Shown: one piece after another, positions 5,810 to 8,196 of the stretch
How positions within the stretch are numbered: the stretch's first letter is position 1
How the letters are laid out: each line of letters begins with the position of its first letter
Assembly: GCA_022822575.1 (NCBI GenBank)
Contig: JAJEBJ010000313.1
Coordinates: 1 to 8,196, forward strand
Length of the DNA stretch: 8,196 nt
DNA from: Alphaproteobacteria bacterium
GTDB lineage: Bacteria; Pseudomonadota; Alphaproteobacteria; SP197
Direction of reading: 5' to 3'
Notes under the pieces: generated by a model
The model's database searches: none
Told to the model about the DNA's origin: nothing
What the model saw: the letters and a program-made list of their open reading frames with translations, nothing else
Position numbers and translations under genes: made by a program

Positions 5810-6310
5810 CGAATCATTATTCGGTCCCGGGCGCATGCACCGGTTGCGCGAGACCGGACGGAACCGACGAAGCGCCCGCCTGGGAGAACAGCGTCACCAG
5901 GGATCGTGCAACTGGCAAGCAGGGTCCACCGCCCATTCCCGACGGTCTGACGAGTCAAGCCACCACGCGTCCAGCCTTCGCGCCATGCATGGCAGAGAGC
6001 ACGGTTCGTGCCACGCTGACGCGATGGCTTTCAACGGCATGCATCGAATGACATTCTGCGACACCCGCCCGGTATCCGGTTTCGCGCTGCTGCAGGTGAC
6101 TGGCGGATCAGGCGGTCTAGCGAAGCCGTAGCGGGCAGTGCGACATCCCCAGTGGCGACGGCACGGCACTCGCGGTCTGAAGGAGCAACATCGATCCGGA
6201 TGGGCCGGCAGTCGGGGTCGACTGCGATGCTGGTATCCTCCGAACAATCTCCGCTTGTCCCAGCGGACGTCATCCGCGCACGAATGCCTCCCGTGGATCA
6301 CAGGGACGAG
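5810..6310. other. Gene-free gap between convergent HD-domain and P450 genes
   Basis: This 501-base stretch between the 3' ends of two convergent genes has no gene I can support. Open frames cross it on both strands, but they lack Shine-Dalgarno sequences and recognisable motifs, and some merely extend antisense frames of the P450. Small symmetries are present: CGAAT-CATT-ATTCG just after the HD gene stop (about 5811-5824), a 12-bp palindrome GCCATGCATGGC (5982-5993), and GCACG-GTT-CGTGC (5999-6011). None has a T-run, so no intrinsic terminator is called. It could be the eroded remains of a gene or hold an unrecognised RNA. Confidence 0.4.
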
Positions 6311-7612
6311 CTACGCGAACTCCACGGGCAGGGTCCGCGGGCCGCGCACGGCGCCGACGGACCAGCGCACGTCGCCCGCGACCCGATAGTCCGGGATGCG
6401 CTTGAGCCACTCCTCGATGGCGACCTGCATTTCCATGCGCGCCAGGTGGGAGCCAACGCAACGGTGGATACCCAGGCCGAAGGCACAGTGACGGTTCTCC
6501 CGACGGTCGAGCACGACCCTGTCGGCGTCCGGAAACATCGCAGGATCGCGGTTGGCCGCCGGAAAGCACAGCAGCACCATCTCTCCCTTCTTCATCGGAC
6601 AACCGCCCAGCTCGACATCCTTCTTGACCTCGCGCGCCATGGTGACCGGCGAATAGGCGCGCAGCAGTTCCTCGATCGCCGTCGGCATCAGCCTCGGCTC
6701 CTCGATCAGGCGCTGCCGGTCGTCCGGGTGCCTTGCGAGATGCAGGATCGAGGCACCGATTGCGCTCCAGGTCGTATCGATTCCGGCGACCATCAGCAGC
6801 GTGAGCGTACCAAGCACATGCCTTTCCTCGAACGGCACGCCGTTCAGGGAGCCGTCCATCATCAACCGGATGAGGTCCGGCACGGGCCCTTCCGGATCGG
6901 CCTCCGTCCGACCCTTCTTCCTGAGAGCGATGTGGTGACGAAAGTAATCCCGCATCTCCTTGGTTGCGCTGCTGTTGAGCTCGTCGTCGGAAGCGCCGAC
7001 TTCCAGAATCTCGTGGATCCACCGGATGAACAGGTGGCTGTCCCGGACCGGCACGCCGAGCATGTAGGCGATGATCCGCACCGGGATGTGGCGGGCGTAC
7101 TGCTGGGCGGCATCGCAACGGCCGGCGGCGATGAATTTGTCGATGAGCGTACTGCAGATACGGCGCGTCAAAGGCTGCAGCTTGCCGACTTCCTGCGGCG
7201 TGAAGAAGGGCAGCAGCACCTGCTTGTGCGACTTGTGCTCCGGTGGGTCGGAGGTGATCGGCGGCGCCGGCAGCGGCGGGTCGTCGAACTTGCGGTCGCG
7301 CAGGACGGCACGGCGTGAGGAGAAGTGCTTGGTATCTTGGGCGATTGCCCTGACGTCTTCGTAGCGGGTCGGCAGCCAGGCGCCCTCGAAGCGTTCGGTC
7401 CGCGCCATCGGACCCTCGCGCAATGCGTCCCAAATCGGGAAGGGGTCATCGCGCCAGCGCGCATCCAGATGGTCCCAGTCGGTGCACCAGTCCGTGACCG
7501 GCGACCGTTCGACCGTCGGATGGCTGCCCTGACCGGAACCCGGGCAGGCAAGCGCGTCAGCGTCCGCTTCGGCGCGCGGTCCGACACCCGATCCGGACTT
7601 GCCGTCGCTCAT
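6311..7612 (-). CDS. Cytochrome P450 monooxygenase (soluble bacterial class)
   Basis: This 433-residue protein has all P450 landmarks. The early SDPPEHKSHKQ (121-131) is the helix C region with the conserved HxxxR/K-type contact. The I-helix oxygen-activation motif is AGIDTT (276-281), and the K-helix ExxR is Glu315-Leu-Leu-Arg318. The heme loop FGLGIHRCVG (378-387) places the thiolate ligand at Cys385. There is no membrane anchor, so it is cytosolic. The first 40 residues are low-complexity and precede the usual entry WCTDWDHLD. The start is nevertheless supported by the ATGA overlap with the ferredoxin stop and by GGAG 8 bases upstream (minus strand, 7624-7621). It would hydroxylate or otherwise oxidise a small molecule using NAD(P)H electrons delivered by the upstream ferredoxin. 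The substrate and CYP family number cannot be read from the sequence. No reductase gene is in the window. Confidence 0.95.
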   Translation of the reverse strand: MSDGKSGSGVGPRAEADADALACPGSGQGSHPTVERSPVTDWCTDWDHLDARWRDDPFPIWDALREGPMARTERFEGAWLPTRYEDVRAIAQDTKHFSSRRAVLRDRKFDDPPLPAPPITSDPPEHKSHKQVLLPFFTPQEVGKLQPLTRRICSTLIDKFIAAGRCDAAQQYARHIPVRIIAYMLGVPVRDSHLFIRWIHEILEVGASDDELNSSATKEMRDYFRHHIALRKKGRTEADPEGPVPDLIRLMMDGSLNGVPFEERHVLGTLTLLMVAGIDTTWSAIGASILHLARHPDDRQRLIEEPRLMPTAIEELLRAYSPVTMAREVKKDVELGGCPMKKGEMVLLCFPAANRDPAMFPDADRVVLDRRENRHCAFGLGIHRCVGSHLARMEMQVAIEEWLKRIPDYRVAGDVRWSVGAVRGPRTLPVEFA

Positions 7613-7812
7613 CCGGCGTTCTCCACAATCCGAACGGCGTACTCTGGGCAGTTGGCTGCAGCGAGCCGTGCCGTGCCTTCCATTCCCGGCGGCACGATAC
7701 CGTCGGCCACCGCCATCGCATTGCCGAATTCGTCCAGATCAAACAATTCTGGCGCCAGCGCATGACAGCGACCGTGTCCCTCACAGCAGTCCCGATCGAT
7801 CCGCACTTTCAT
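7609..7812 (-). CDS. Small single-cluster ferredoxin, P450 redox partner
   Basis: I choose ATG 7812, giving 67 residues (MKVRIDRDCCEGHGRCHALA...). AAGGAAAG (minus strand, 7826-7819) lies at good spacing, and an upstream in-frame ATG at 7845 would add 11 unconserved residues. The cluster motif is Cys10-x2-His13-x2-Cys16 with Cys55-Pro56 near the C-terminus. This is the pattern of P450-linked ferredoxins, in which the second ligand position is His or another non-Cys residue, so the cluster is probably [3Fe-4S] or an atypical [4Fe-4S]. The PELFDLDEFGNA and NCPEYAVRI segments are typical. Its stop overlaps the P450 start by four bases (ATGA), so the two are translationally coupled and their products are probably partners. 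A minus-strand TATATAAAT at 7888-7880 could be a -10 box, but no fitting -35 is seen. Cys9 next to Cys10 is an extra cysteine not needed for the cluster. Confidence 0.9.
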   Translation of the reverse strand: MKVRIDRDCCEGHGRCHALAPELFDLDEFGNAMAVADGIVPPGMEGTARLAAANCPEYAVRIVENAG

Positions 7813-8048
7813 GGCCCGCTTTCCTTGCCGGCTGTCCGTACCCATACATGGTCCGTCGTCCGGAAGGAAAAGAAAAGGGATTTATATAGGAAAGTCACCA
7901 AGATCACCCTGACTTCCGGGCGTTCACGAGGGATGATGCGCGTGTGGTTTGGGGTCGCCTGCCCCGCCCCACCAAACGGCCAATGGAGGGCCGACCGCGC
8001 ATGGCGCAGGATACTCGCGAATATCGGCAAGTCACCTATTGCGACGGC

Positions 8049-8195
8049 TCATGCCGGCGGGAAACGGGCCGGTTGCAGGGACGCGTGAAACCACAGCATG
8101 AAGGTCCTGATCGAGTGAACCGGTACGCCGGTGGCCTCGCGGACATCGGCAGCATAGGGGTCCATGTTCGTGCATTCGAGCACCACGGCGCCAAG
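8049..8195 (-). CDS. C-terminus of an Asp/Glu/hydantoin racemase-superfamily enzyme, truncated by window edge
   Basis: The minus strand from the right edge reads LGAVVLECTNMDPYAADVRE, then ATGVPVHSIRTFMLWFHASL, and ends QPARFPPA with TGA at 8051-8049. Only the last 48 residues are in the window. The GAVVLECTNM..PYA..V...TG.PV motif is the C-terminal active-site strand of the Asp/Glu racemase superfamily, with the second catalytic Cys in ECTN. Members include aspartate and glutamate racemases, hydantoin racemase, maleate isomerase and arylmalonate decarboxylase. This subgroup is usually labelled aspartate/glutamate racemase family protein with unknown substrate. It points the same way as the ferredoxin-P450 pair and ends 236 bases before the ferredoxin start, so it may lie upstream in the same locus, but the gap is large for an operon. 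Confidence 0.78.
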   Translation of the reverse strand, partial: LGAVVLECTNMDPYAADVREATGVPVHSIRTFMLWFHASLQPARFPPA

Positions 8196-8196
8196 G

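Noticed and set aside
5126..5836. 236-codon minus-strand frame opposite the HD-domain gene
   Set aside because: It is antisense to a gene with intact metal ligands and has no recognisable domain in its own translation.
6152..7433. Long open frames antisense to, or in another frame of, the P450 gene (388 codons at 6152-7318 plus, 387 codons at 6270-7433 minus)
   Set aside because: They overlap a clear P450 with all motifs. Long shadow frames are expected in GC-rich genes, and their translations are Arg/His/Gly-rich with no domain.
7880..7888. TATATAAAT on the minus strand upstream of the ferredoxin as a sigma70 -10 box
   Set aside because: No reasonable -35 lies at 16-18 bases, so it is mentioned only in the ferredoxin entry and not called as a promoter.
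7947..7977. Imperfect hairpin GTTTGGGG ... CCCC-A-CCAAAC downstream of the racemase gene
   Set aside because: It has a bulged stem, a long loop and no T-run on either strand, so it is not a supportable intrinsic terminator.

Overview
The window is GC-rich chromosomal DNA with strong third-position G/C in most genes and proteobacterial gene families. An alphaproteobacterium, perhaps Rhodospirillales-like, is my best guess. That assignment is inference from gene families and composition, since no rRNA or tRNA is present.

Layout. Positions 2-547 (+) hold the 3' part of a parvulin-type peptidyl-prolyl isomerase resembling the PpiC that follows narGHJI in many denitrifiers. Next is a Bcr/CflA-type MFS exporter (840-2021, +). 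From about 2300 to 4930 lies a small accessory block. It contains an intact VapB-like antitoxin (2314-2598, +) whose VapC partner is reduced to a fragment with a lost start codon and a lost catalytic Asp. It also holds unrecognised coding debris (2691-2880), an AT-richer gap, an intact Phd/YefM-VapC toxin-antitoxin pair on the minus strand (3183-3841) with an inverted-repeat operator upstream, and a 300-residue protein (4025-4927, +) with a C-terminal HEPN-like segment.

After the block come an HD-domain protein of the COG4341/PhnZ-like type (5165-5809, +) and a 501-base gap without a recognisable gene. A minus-strand two-gene unit follows: a small single-cluster ferredoxin (7609-7812) overlapping by 4 bases a soluble bacterial cytochrome P450 (6311-7612). 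At the right edge is the C-terminus of an Asp/Glu/hydantoin racemase-family enzyme (8049-8195, minus).

Functionally, the ferredoxin probably feeds electrons to the P450, with the ferredoxin reductase encoded elsewhere. The Phd-VapC pair is a self-contained toxin-antitoxin module. The HEPN-like protein and the decayed module fit a site where toxin/defence genes are gained and lost. I see no transposase, integrase, CRISPR array, tRNA or convincing rho-independent terminator. The best candidates for something under-described are the HEPN-like protein and the decayed TA locus.
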